This document shows positions 9,782 to 20,988 of a DNA stretch of 47,500 bases, one piece after another. A program made the position numbers and the translations under genes. Source of the stretch: Bigelowiella natans CCMP2755 (lineage: Eukaryota > Cercozoa > Chlorarachniophyceae); contig ADNK01001076.1 in assembly GCA_000320545.1 (NCBI GenBank), forward strand, positions 1 through 47,500, given 5' to 3'. Numbering within the stretch: the first letter of the stretch is position 1; each line of letters starts with the position of its first letter. A model generated the notes under the pieces. The model worked only from the letters and a program-made list of their open reading frames with translations, was not told where the DNA came from and searched no databases.

Positions 9782-12700
9782 TCACAAGTTGACCTGATCG
9801 AAGGTCAGAAGATCTAAGATTCGACGAGCGCTCTTATTCCATGCCTCGTGATGTTGACGACTGATCTCCATCATATCGATGCCAGTGCTAGAAATGCTAG
9901 TGTGCCACTTGGTATCATCCTTAGCTGCTGCTGCTGTTGCTGCTTGTGTTGGCATCTTTGCATCACTACTGGTAATGATACCCTCACCTTTGCTGCTACT
10001 GCTGCTGCTACTACTACTACTTGCAATGAAATCTGCTACTTGAGGCTCGGACAGAGCGCGAAGGAAGCTTGTCTTCTGCGACGGGGGAGGAGGATCTATG
10101 AAAAGCTGATTGCGGAGAATATCGTGAACCATCTTGAATTCCTTCTGCTGAGTCTAAAGTGATATTAAGACTATTATTAGCATTATTATTATGTATTAGT
10201 AGTGGTAGTTGCTGTCTGAGAGGAAGAAAAATACAACATGCACAACGTAATAATATCGTTGATTTAGTTGTTGATATTGCACCAACCAGCAAAGTCCGAA
10301 TTTGATCTCTAAGCTCCATCGCCCGATGCAACTGGTCAGGACTCATTTTCAAGGCCATAGAAAGGGGGTGACTTCCACTGCCACTAGCAACCTCTCGTTT
10401 CGACGACAGTCTGAGGGAAGGGGGGTGGGGCATGGAGGAGGAGGAGGAGGAGGAGGAGGAGGAGAAAGAAGAAGAAACGTCTCTTTATATAATAGAGTCG
10501 AAGAATTGAGCTGTCTTAGTACTATTGCTACGAGGTCATTACGACCTGTTCCCAATGCATGGAAATAATGAAAGACGATGACGACAACGACGACGACATC
10601 GACACGACGATGATGATGATCATGATCATCATCATAACGGAACGGTTTCTACCACCTTTCCTATTATTACCTCTTCCATGACTACTACTACCACTACTAC
10701 TACTACCTACCACCACCAGGCCCTGCTAAGTACTACTCAAGAATCATTACCGATGCGTAGCTTCTGGATGTGTTATCTTTCCGCCACTACTGCTGCTACT
10801 GCTGCTGCTACTGTTGATCATCATCATCGATTCCTCTCGCCTCCTCCTCCTTCCCTTGACTTCTTGCCACAAGAAGCAGAGCAGAGTATTAATGTGGATT
10901 GATTGTTGCATATACTGCTCGAAGGCGGCGAGATGGAATTTGGCTGCAAGGTGACGGCGTTTGTAATGAGTTACTAGATTCTCCACCAGAAATTTCTCCA
11001 ATTCGATCGAAGAGGCAGCCAAGTCGTGATGATCACTGTGCGGCATATTTGCAACGAAGGGGGGGGGGGGGCGATCTTGGCGACCGATGGCGATGATAAG
11101 TATGGAAGAGAGGACGAGGATGAAGGGAAGTGTTGCTGCTGCTGATGATGAGACTGCTGCTGGCGCTTGCTGGTACTGCGATTTCTTCCTTCACCTCCTT
11201 CCTCGTGCATCATCATCATCATCATCATCGACGGTGACTCTGTTATTGGACTTACTGGCTTATTAGTATAGGCACCATCACTCTGTGCGCCTCTCCTCCC
11301 TCCCCCCACCCGTCCCTCTGAAGCGGCCGAGACGACTGCTGTTTTTGTTTCATTGCGACCACGTTCAATCTTGGATATTTGGTTGTTCCGAATAATTGTC
11401 GGGTTATTTGAGGCAGCAGCAGCAGCACTTATTTCTGATTTTATCATCGTATTGCCACTACCCCCCACTGCTGCTGCTGCTGCTGCTGCTGCTAACATTA
11501 TCTTCTGTGCAAGCTGAAAATTCTGGTGGCGTTGACTGTGGCCGCTACTAGCTGCTAATTGCATCAATATTGAATCGGGAGTGTTGGGAGCGGATAAGGA
11601 GGAAAATGGTTGAGGGCGTGGTTGCTGCTGCTGCTGCTGCTGCTGAAACTTGTGCTGCTGCTGCTGTTCCTGCTGCTGCAAGAAAGCTGCTGCTGTAGTA
11701 GTAGGAGTAGTAAATGATGCTGACTGGTGGCTGGACGAGAGAGAAATACGTTCCTTTCTTTTCTGTATTGGACAATAACAATAACACATACAATTTACAT
11801 ATGAATTAAAAAGTGCATTGTTCGAATACGCGTGCGCAAAGGTCTCAGGAACACCATAGCAATTTGTTACTTGTAGAGGTCTACTACCTTCTCAAAGATA
11901 TCCAACGAAGATACCATTGACCGATGTACAATTACCCTAGCCTTGTCGAGAGATTTCTCCAATAGTTCCTGCAGCCACCAAATCCAAATATGAGAATATA
12001 TAAAGACGGCCCCCCTCTTCTTCTCCCCCCTCCTCCTCACCCGCCCACTGCTACTACTACTACTACCACCACCACATCTGCCTTTTATTCAACATAAGAT
12101 CTACTATATCTGCGTATCGTCTTTAGCCTGGCTATTGAAAACTATGAGAACTTATAGCTTTGATCACGATGATGATGATGATGATGATGATACACAATGA
12201 ATATAAGGTTTTTCACTACTATACCAGCACAATGTATTAATAAAGGTGCCTCTGACACCAAACACCACGCTCACTATAAAGAAGGGCTTAAGCGAATAGA
12301 CAAACAACTACTTTGGTAATAAGAGAGTCCTCGAATTTCGGAAGCTTGAGTTTGACCATCTATTAGGAGTAGTAGTGTTTGTTATTTATTGGCTATGGAG
12401 CGAAGAAATGACGTCCAATGTTTGTCACAAGCATGTTTATTGAGTGGGAGAGTAAGGGGAAGAGAAGGGAACTGGAATGGAGTCAGGAATATGATGACCC
12501 AGCAAACACGATCAAATTCACAGCTATCTTCGTACCTCAAATGTCGACTTGACATCCACCTCGCCCCTACCTTCACTTGACGATGATGGTATCTTCAATG
12601 AACACCAAGATCAATCAGTTTAATGCCGTATCTATGTTGCGGCACAATTAGTCATTACCATGGAGAGATTAAGTCGCTTGTCGCACCGCACGCAGGGCCT

Positions 12701-13212
12701 GACACTTCTTGATCGCACCTGTTCACGACCGATCGATGGGGACAAACAGCAAACAGTATTACCATATTGACGATGAACCGGCGCACGCACGCACGCACAC
12801 ATATATTCATAAGATAACGCACCCATAGTGTATGTGGACGGGGGGGGAGGGGGGCACTGTCACATAGAGTATTCGAATTTTGGCATCACCTCTCTGAGTT
12901 CCATCTCAAGATTTGTGATTTGCTCTTTCACTGTTTGCAGCATATCCCTTGTACGACGGCGTGACAGCCTTGCGAGCTCGGCCTTACGAGCCAATCGACG
13001 CTGCTTTATCTCTCGAATTTCAAGCAATTCTGTGTATGTTGTTGTGAGTAACATAGAACTGTTTTAACATTATGAACTACAGAATTAATGTGTGAGTCAT
13101 GACGGTGCAGCTGCTAATGATTAAATACCTTTCATTTGATCAGGCGGCACTTCGACGATAGTTTCGTCTTGATTTGTCGCAGAGCTGCTTTGGGTTGGAG
13201 TGCCGACAAATC

Positions 13213-13247
<35 letters not shown>

Positions 13248-13504
13248 CCCTGCTGCTGATGCTGTTGCGTGTCTACCACAGCCATGGAACTGTCCGAAGT
13301 AATATTCCTCTGCTGCTGCTGCTGCTGCTGCTGCTGTGCATTGGCATCGTGATAGGCAAATGTAGGAACTGGTACGACTGTAGCCGGTGCTGTTGTCGAA
13401 AGTCTCAATGGGTATGTTCCGTAACCGTACTGATACTGCCACTCCTGCTTTGCAGCCTGCTGCCGCTGCTGCTGTAGCTGTCCCGGTTGTTGCTGATGAT
13501 CCAT
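9782..13504 (-). CDS. Divergent bZIP transcription factor
   Basis: Minus-strand model: 13504..13129, 13029..12890, 11968..11888, 11762..10751, 10410..10287, 10153..9782. All introns are GT-AG and in phase, except that the large exon changes frame at a 13-C run (11059-11071 on the plus strand). The N-terminus is Gln- and Gly-rich. Exon 2 encodes a bZIP basic region, RRLARKAELARLSRRRTR, which aligns with the canonical R-N-R-E-S-A-R-R-S-R pattern, followed by a short zipper (V and L at heptad positions). The invariant Asn is replaced by Lys. The large exon is rich in Gln, Ser and Ala. The conserved-looking C-terminal part (ELEKFLVENLVTHYKRRHLA, SPDQLHRAMELRDQIRTLL, KMVHDILRNQLF) is probably a helical regulatory region. 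A nuclear DNA-binding role is inferred. Confidence 0.7.
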
Positions 13505-15168
13505 TTTGGACTCTCGGGTCTCTTTTACCTCATCATTTTACTTCTGAGTAGCAAAGGAGCGCGTGAGAAAAAATCTCGTGGCACATTGAAAGAGAGAAGA
13601 GAAATAAACTTTCGCCACTAACCCCAGCTACCTTTCATAAAAATGCTCTTGGCCAGCTCACGAAGTCTTCTTCGCCAAGATCCGCCCCGAGCGACTCCGG
13701 AAAAGGCGGGATGGCTGTTTCAGCACGAAATTCAAACGAGGGCGATTGGCTTTGTTGTTGCTAGATTATTAGTTGCCAACGACGCATCATCGTCGTTATT
13801 CATTTTCTCTTCTTCTTATTCCTCCTCTTCTTCTTCTTCCATGATCGCTCCGTAAGAGGGTTCTTTGATAAATCCCACAAGAAGGAAAGGGAACAACGAC
13901 GGGATTCACAAAACGGGACTGTCTTTATGGGCTGCGACTTCGTAAAAAGATCATTTAAAAGAGTTTCCGGAATAATTACACATATCTCTTTTCCAATGCT
14001 TGCCCGGAATGAATACCAGTTGTCGCGAGATAAAACTTGCTTAAATCACGTGGCTTCTTTGGCATGTCGCAGCTCAAAAATCGCATCCGAAATGCCACTC
14101 GTCGGCGGCAAGATTTGCGCTCTCTCGGCTGTAAACGAAATTCCGAGAATTTCGCCCACAGATTTTCGATTTGTTTGAGGCCATATCCAGAGGATTTCCT
14201 CCATGCGTCAACCTCGATACATTGACGGCAAGACCGAAATCCAACCAGTTCGGATGTGAACACAACACCATCATCATTCATCACCTGATTGTCTGCCGCA
14301 GTCTGGTTACAGAGCAGCCAGCCAGGGGGAGAAGATCGGACGGCTGTGTCGATTTTGTAGAAGAGGTGAGATTGGTGTTCTAGACTCTGCGAACATGCCA
14401 ACGTTGAGAAGAAAAAAAGGGCGGAATCATCTAAGGTAGGGTACAATACTCTGGAGTACTCGACTGTAGCGACTATTCATACTATTGCTTCCACCAACTT
14501 CTCAAGGTTTCGATTTGAGACGTTAGTGTGTATTGGAATCTCAGCACGACAATCTCCAAAGATCCGCCAGTAAATAACCTTGGAGAACATTGGTGTCATT
14601 TACTAATCTAATTCCATCTTATCAGTTTACTCGCTAACATCATGGAAACAGTCAAGTCAAACTTCCCAATAGCGTTTGTGGTATTTTAAAACAAATTACG
14701 TCATTGATGCAAAGGGAGAGTCAATAAAAATTATTTCTATTCACAGTTACTGCTCATTGGAGAAGAAGTAGGAAGAAGGGTACTTCATGCTATCAAGCAG
14801 CAGCAGTAGAAAAATGACAACAGACTACTGGTGATGAAAATAATAAATACGACGACATAATTCATGAATTTATAATTAGATGCTCAGCTATCAAGACTAT
14901 GCATACTTCTCAACTATTTTACTGAGCCTCAACACGGTAGCTGTTGTGTTTGTGGGACCGTGTCCCTGTATAATTTTTTCGTTGGCTAATCTGCTATTTG
15001 CTTTTGCATAGCTAATGATGTGTCAAATACAATCAAAGATCAGTCTTGGTTGCATGTGATAGAGCGAGATTTTGCAGTTGAATTTGTCATTGAACTCTTC
15101 TAATTTCTATACTATCCAATAATCTCTGCATATGTTCTCCCTAGCCTCTATGGTGCTTTTACCAAGTG
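13505..15168. other. Divergent spacer, no confident gene
   Basis: This lies between the starts of the minus-strand bZIP gene and the plus-strand membrane-protein gene. Overlapping frames occur on both strands: a minus frame of 156 codons at 13976-14446, and plus frames at 13643-13855, 13927-14178 and 14171-14383. None has a recognisable domain or convincing splice partners. 14450-15168 shows nothing beyond A/T-rich sequence. An unrecognised small gene at 13.6-14.45 kb cannot be excluded. Confidence 0.35.
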
Positions 15169-16734
15169 ATGCATCCGTTATCATTTGTATGGAATGAAAT
15201 CGCCTTTTCTTATCTTCCGAGAAAGGTAAAGTATGTGGTACGGGGAGGTTAAATACTGGGTTTATCCATCAACCGATTTTAACCAAAGTGTACATCAGGT
15301 TGTTGTAGAAAGCGCGCGTAATCGCGAGAACATGTGGATCCTTTTCTCACTGCTCCACATCTTGGCAGTGATGCTTTATTTTCCATGCTACATACTGGTA
15401 TCTACACAACAGCGAGATTCAACTATTGGCTATTTACCACAAGTTTTCCATCAAACGATTCCAATATCTTCTCCCTCGACTTCTTATTCTTGTCAGTACC
15501 GTTTCTCCGACGCCATTGGGCCATTGCTCCATCACTTTCCTATGCTACTGCTGCTGCTGCCAAAGTTTTCGTCTGAGTTGTCTTCTACATTCAACTACGT
15601 GGGTTTCATGACGGGGAGGGAGCCGGTCCTGGTTCTTGAAGATATTGCAATGAATGGTATTGGTACTGGCGATTTGCCGGATAGAGGCACCGATAATATG
15701 GGGAAATTTGCCTCGTCGTCGTCGTCCATGACAATGGTCATTTGTGATCTGGGAGCCATCTCCATGGCCCTGGCTACCATCTCTATTATCCAAAGTAACA
15801 ATAACAGTGAAAATTAGACTTGCAAAATTCGATTACATGTAAATATATACGATATTACTATCGCGATGAATCCACAGACAAGCACAATACTGCAACATAG
15901 CTTGACACAAATTATTTGTTCAGCGTTGGTGCATATACTCTCTCGTGATTCGTCAAAGTGCATAAGTAGTAGCACTTGGAGCAATTGCGGAAACAATTCT
16001 AAGAGGAATAAGGTAGTGACTTCGGAGGGAACATTTGGTCACGAACTATCATCCCCTGCTACCACGCACAATGGGCGAGGCATAAAATCAAGCGTCAATA
16101 CTTGTTGCTATTATCACCAGGATAGAGGAAAGTTTCCCGCTTCGTTATTGTCTCCAGAGGATCTCGAATGCCACTCTGACTCCTCGACATACGCAACAGC
16201 TAGCATGTGGTTAGGGTAATCATGAGGAGCCACCATTGTGTTTATGTATGTTTTAGCAGAGGTGTTGACCGTGTCTCCATTTATGGACAACTTAAAATAT
16301 TGTTATATATAGTTACGTGGGGTGAGTGCATGTGTGTGTTGGAGGAGATACACATAAATTTATAATAGCTTGAACCATTTCAGGTACTCATGTATTCTTT
16401 ATGCTGCGGCGTCCGCCATGGACCTCAACAAGAGAAAATCTGCTTTTGTAAGTACTACATCACGATGAAGAACTTATTGGATGTCAAAAGAAATATTCCT
16501 TCTCACTTATCAGGTTATTCCATTAGCAATGCTGGTTCTTATGCCTATGGTAAAAAAATGTCATTATTTATACGATGCTCGAAATATCGAAGGAATCATA
16601 GGTTTATGTATCTGTTCGTTTGGTAGGTCCAATTTGCATACGTCGTGTACGAGTGTGGGAGAACGTCAGTGCTAAACCATTCTGCTTCGACGGTTTATGG
16701 TGGTGGACTGATATACTGTTGCTTGACATTGTAA
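15169..16734 (+). CDS. Multipass membrane protein of unknown family
   Basis: Model: join(15169..15225,15299..15397,15497..15794,15924..16215,16384..16447,16514..16549,16627..16734), 317 aa; all seven exons fit GT-AG signals and phase. Hydrophobic segments suggest about five or six membrane spans: ILFSLLHILAVMLYFPCYIL (~33-52), LLHHFPMLLLLLP (~65-77), a segment near 135-155, CILYAAASAM, VIPLAMLVLMPMVQFAYVV (spanning two exons) and GGGLIYCCLTL at the C-terminus. A hydrophilic Ser/Asn/His-containing loop of about 95 residues separates the N- and C-terminal membrane parts. No motif identifies a transporter or enzyme family. The 36-nt exon 6 encodes only 12 residues of a membrane helix. Function unknown. 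Confidence 0.6.
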
Positions 16735-16761
16735 AATAACTCACATAGTTACTCGACTTTC

Positions 16762-16925
16762 ATGAGGCTCGCGGCATTCCTCACCCTAATTCTTTTCTTA
16801 ATGACGGCTAACGCGGTAATGTGTTCATTTTGCAATCGTACAGCAGAGATGTTGATGAAGTCGTTTTTTTTTTATAGATTTTAGAAGCTGATCAGGAGGA
16901 AAGCTTACACACAGCAAATAATTGA
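16762..16925 (+). CDS. Possible short secreted/membrane peptide
   Basis: Two candidate exons, 16762..16815 and 16878..16925, would encode a 33-residue peptide that begins like a signal peptide (MRLAAFLTLILFLMTANA) and ends ILEADQEESLHTANN. Donor GTAATG and acceptor TTTATAG are acceptable and in phase. The start is only 28 bp after the stop of the membrane-protein gene, so this could instead be 3' UTR sequence or an alternative end of that gene. Weak evidence. Confidence 0.2.
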
Positions 16926-17157
16926 GGCATTGGAGACGAAAAACTACCTTGCGCCCTATGCTAGGTTAGACATTTAAGTCCTGCTAGCAATAATTCGACC
17001 TCAGCAATTGTAAGATATATGCGCTCAGTAGCACAATTCGATATTATAGGAACAGCATGTAAATGGTCTAATTTTGACATGCTGGCATGCTTTACTGATT
17101 CCTATAATAATTCATGTGCTCATCATCATTGATGCTTGCTATATTGTAAATATGTAT

Positions 17158-17194
<37 letters not shown>

Positions 17195-17243
17195 TATATC
17201 GCACTGCAAAACTACTCATCATAGCCAGATAGCTTGATAAACA

Positions 17244-17303
17244 TGAGACGGATGTAATGAAAATAATTACATTTATTGAATAGTCATTCTAATGGTGCTT
17301 TGC
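17244..17303 (+). repeat. Dispersed repeat copy 2
   Basis: Begins GAGACGGATGTAATGAAAAT and ends TCTAATGGTGCTTTGCAAAC; about 60 bp. It aligns along its length with copy 3, which lies about 117 bp downstream in the same orientation. Confidence 0.65.
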
Positions 17304-17360
17304 AAACAAAGATGCAGCTACAGCACTTAGTTCTGTTGTGTCTATTTGTTGGCAAATGTA

Positions 17361-17425
17361 CGTGAGAGGGATGTAATTAAATAATTGCATTTTTTCAATA
17401 GTCGTCCTAATGTCGCTGTGCAAAG
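17361..17425 (+). repeat. Dispersed repeat copy 3
   Basis: Begins GTGAGAGGGATGTAATTAAA, contains TTCAATAGTCGTCCTAATG and ends CGCTGTGCAAAG. It is one of the two fullest copies in the window. Confidence 0.65.
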
Positions 17426-17486
17426 ATGTCTAGATGCATGCTAGATACACCGTAGGGCACAAGCATGTGGCTCTGGGCGCATGCAA

Positions 17487-17530
<44 letters not shown>

Positions 17531-18020
17531 ACACACAGTTTATCAGTAGTATGCGCGTACAATCTGAGCAATCTAATAGCAATCTAGTAATGCTGAATGC
17601 GCCATGTTGTCTACAATGAGTGCCCTGCTTTAGTTTCTATAAGATGTGCAGCTTATCATCAACAATTCTTGTATACTTGCGCACAATTCTATATATAATG
17701 TGTACATGATTAACATGCACGCGCTCTCAGTGGCACAGAATTGCGCAGCTAGAGCCATGTAGCAAAATATTAGACAGTAGGCACAGTAACTTCTTATGTC
17801 ATACATGTTACGTTGTGTAAAATAGACACGGTAATATTATATGTATGACATATATGTTATATCACGTTGTCTATAATCAAATGTCATTTTTGTTAGTGCG
17901 TGCGGTCGGTGCTATCACCCCTGGCGGAAGACATGTGCCAATAAGTTCTTGCATGCTACACATTCCATATTACATTGTGCGTATGTGTATGTGTGTGTAT
18001 ACACAATGTGTATTATATAC

Positions 18021-18057
<37 letters not shown>

Positions 18058-18140
18058 CAATATAGTAAAATGATTCAATGCTCAACATGCAGACAAAATT
18101 CGAGCCGGTTTAGATTCCTTTGATTATTTTTTACATGGAT

Positions 18141-18953
18141 TTATTCATCATCCTCTGCCTGATTACGGATTTTTCTAGCAATAACAAGCGCCTTATCTGC
18201 GTTCTTTAGTGCCTTTTTCTTCCACAGGGTTTTGCGGTGGCGTTTTTTCTGCTTCGAGTGCCTCTTCTTTGGAACAGCATCGCAGCTGACATCGCGCTCT
18301 TGGAATCCAGTCAGTTCTGGGAATCCAAATTCTAAGAGAGATAATATAAATCATCATTGTTTATAATCTTAGATTTCATTTCGTTAAAATGTCCACATCC
18401 CTATCCCCATTTTTCGTTTTGGGGGGGGGTCTCATCATTTTTACAAAGTAAGTTTTCCTATTTTGGCAGGTGAAAACAGAATGTTTCTAATTGAAGTCTA
18501 CGAGAAAGATAATTTGTAAATGTAACTAGGCAGCCTAAAATGCATCTAGAGTGTTTTAACTCAGTAGTTAAAGTGTGGACTGATTTAACCATCTCGTACA
18601 TGAACGGTATACAAAGTGTAGTTTGACTAATTGACCCCAAGTATTATCTTTCACAACGCAACATTTTCATATCTAAGAATAATTTCGTTTAAATTTAACA
18701 ACTATACACTATTTCTGTATCTACCGAATGTTTGAAGAGGTTGTGAACTTCTGAAGAGCGAAGGTGCGCTCGGCGAAGAGACCATACGCATGTTGTTACC
18801 CAATGGCGACATCATACCACTCATCGCGGTGGGGGCACGGCTGGTAGCTAAAGAAGTTCCAAGGTAATTGGTGTTTTTGGCTACAAAGAGTACCGCCAGG
18901 AGTGCAAGCAGAGCCACATTCAAGGCCTGCGAAAGGGCGAGAGGGGACGCCAT
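18141..18953 (-). CDS. rpl32: Plastid-type ribosomal protein bL32 with two-part presequence
   Basis: Minus-strand model: 18953..18725 and 18331..18141, 139 aa; one GT-AG intron in phase 1. The mature part carries the bacterial L32 signature AVPKKRHSKQKKRHRKTLWK, so it is a component of an organellar large ribosomal subunit. The ~75 extra N-terminal residues start with a hydrophobic signal peptide (LNVALLALLAVLFVA, residues ~11-25), followed by a Ser/Thr/Met/Arg/Pro-rich, acid-poor stretch: the pattern of proteins sent through the ER into a secondary plastid. A mitochondrial L32 is less likely, because mitochondrial leaders are amphipathic rather than hydrophobic. No Phe follows the predicted signal peptide. 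It diverges from the EngB gene, whose product also serves organellar ribosomes. Confidence 0.85.
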
Positions 18954-19496
18954 TCTGTGGTGCAGTACCCTACGGACACGAACTCAGACTTTAAGCTACG
19001 CATCAAAAAAGGAGAAATTCATACTTTTGCAGTTTCTGAAAGCATCGCGACATGCTTTCAAAACCAAATTTTCTCTGTTTCGAGTCCTATTTTACCAGCA
19101 TGTATGCAGGTTTTGGCTCGCAATTTTAGTCGCCGGGAATGATTAATTTATCGCTGTCTTCCAGAATAAGACTTTCAAAGACTTTTACATCTCTATAATA
19201 CCAGAAATGAATAAGGTTCGTATCCTGCGACATGAAATTATTTGAGATGTCGTAAGACACAGATTATGGACATTTCATTATTGCGACCTCTAAAACTTCG
19301 ACTATAACACGTTTTCGCCTGCTGCCCCCCAGTCCATGTTCCGGTGTTTGCAAAACTTGAACAGGAGGATGGGGGGGGTACGAAGACGGTTCCGAGTTGA
19401 CGGAAATTTTGCCAGGCTCCTTCATGTATCCCAAAGAATCCCTGAAACTGTTAACATAGGACGTTATCGCCACCCTGCCAGAAGTCTACCAATGCC
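18954..19496. promoter_or_regulatory. Divergent promoter region between rpl32 and engB
   Basis: 543 bp separate the two start codons. No gene is convincing in it, and both promoters and 5' UTRs must lie here. Co-regulation of two organellar ribosome genes is possible but not shown by any motif I can name. Confidence 0.35.
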
Positions 19497-20123
19497 ATGG
19501 TGCGTGCTCGTAATCAAAACACGTGTCGGTCGTCAGTGTTGGTGGGGTGTAAATTTCTTGTTCTTACTAGGCGATGTCATAATCGTAAACCCCCCCATTC
19601 TGTGATGAAAATGCGGCGCCGATTCTCTTCAATCTCAATGAAGGATATCGAGGTCTTGTCCCTGGCAGGCTGGGATTGGCGGGACAACGTGCCTATTCGT
19701 TCTTTATCTAATAATCAAGATAAAATGTTGGCATCCTCCTCAGCCCGCCTCCTGGACAAGCATTTTAAAGGAGGGTGGAATCTCAAAGTGGGGGCTGCCA
19801 CAGCTGACCAATTCCCTTCCAATGGATTGTAATGATCAATCATGCCTCTCTTACTCTTCTGCAATACAACCCAAACTCTTCCTACTGAATAGTTTATGAA
19901 CTTGTTCCATTTCGAGGAATTTTTAAAGTTTAATCTTTGTTGAATTGGACAAATTCCATCATACTAAATCAGGAGGTCAAAAGGACTTCACCCTGAAATT
20001 GCATTTGTTGGCCGCTCTAATGTCGGCAAAAGGTTGCAGTCAAATTTATATAGTCAATAGAATATCTTTGAATGTTTCTTGTACTTATCTGTTACGCATA
20101 AATTCATACAGTTTTCTGCTTTC

Positions 20124-20185
<62 letters not shown>

Positions 20186-20411
20186 CTTGCAATCCAGTTC
20201 TACTACTCACTGTGGTATGATTTGTTTAATCCATGAATGAATCAGCACGTTGATAAATGCTCTGGTGTCCCAAAAACTAGCACACACTTCTAAGACACCA
20301 GGGAGGACACAACAGGTCGGTCCCACAATTTTCGTTCATTATCAAACATCTCCCTTCACCTCCTACCTAATCACACAAACAAATATTTTTTATATGTCCA
20401 TATTATATATA

Positions 20412-20454
<43 letters not shown>

Positions 20455-20946
20455 TATGTGCGTGTATGTGTGCGTGTGTGTGTGTCATTTGCTTGCGTAA
20501 ATTATTCGGTCTTTATGTCTTTTAGATCAACTTCTTCTATCGAAAGCCTTATGAGCAGCGCTACATCGGTAGTGGGAAAGATGCGTCTTCATCCACCATT
20601 ACCTACCTCATCATCGTCACTACCACACAACAATTCAGTCGATCTTCCTGGCTATGGCTTTGCTAAGGCGCCTGTGAAAGTTGTCGAAGAATGGAACGTT
20701 CTTATCGGTACTACTACCATATGAAAGTTGTTTTATGTACAGTCGCAGCACCAAGAGCGCCCTAATGGGCATACTGCAAAATTTTCAGCCCCACCATGAA
20801 CTACATGAATGCACCCTGAGGGAGCTAATATATGATGCTTCCATACAGGTGCTTACACAAGAATGAGAGAAGCTTTAGTACGAATGTTCGTTCTCATTGA
20901 CAATAGAAGGTGTGTCTTGACTGCTCACGTCCCTCTCCTAACTTCT

Positions 20947-20988
<42 letters not shown>

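Larger units (their letters stand above)
16926..18140. other. Convergent spacer: two dispersed repeats, TA and GT microsatellites, palindromic words
   Basis: Lies between the stops of the membrane-protein gene and L32. It contains a TA run (about 17160-17192), two copies of the dispersed repeat (17244-17303 and 17361-17425), a GT run (about 17491-17524), a second TA run (about 18024-18053), and scattered GCATGC and CTAG words. No gene is supported. Confidence 0.5.

Noticed and set aside
9861-10162. Plus-strand Cys-rich ORFs opposite the bZIP exons
   Set aside because: Antisense translation of Ala/Ser/Gln triplet repeats in the minus-strand gene.
13976-14446. 156-codon minus-strand ORF
   Set aside because: No domain, no splice partners and overlapping frames on both strands; left as undecided spacer.
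20681-20866. ORF over an engB intron reading SRSTKSALMGIL
   Set aside because: It initially looked like part of the GTPase, but the flanking exons join in phase only if 20708-20848 is an intron.
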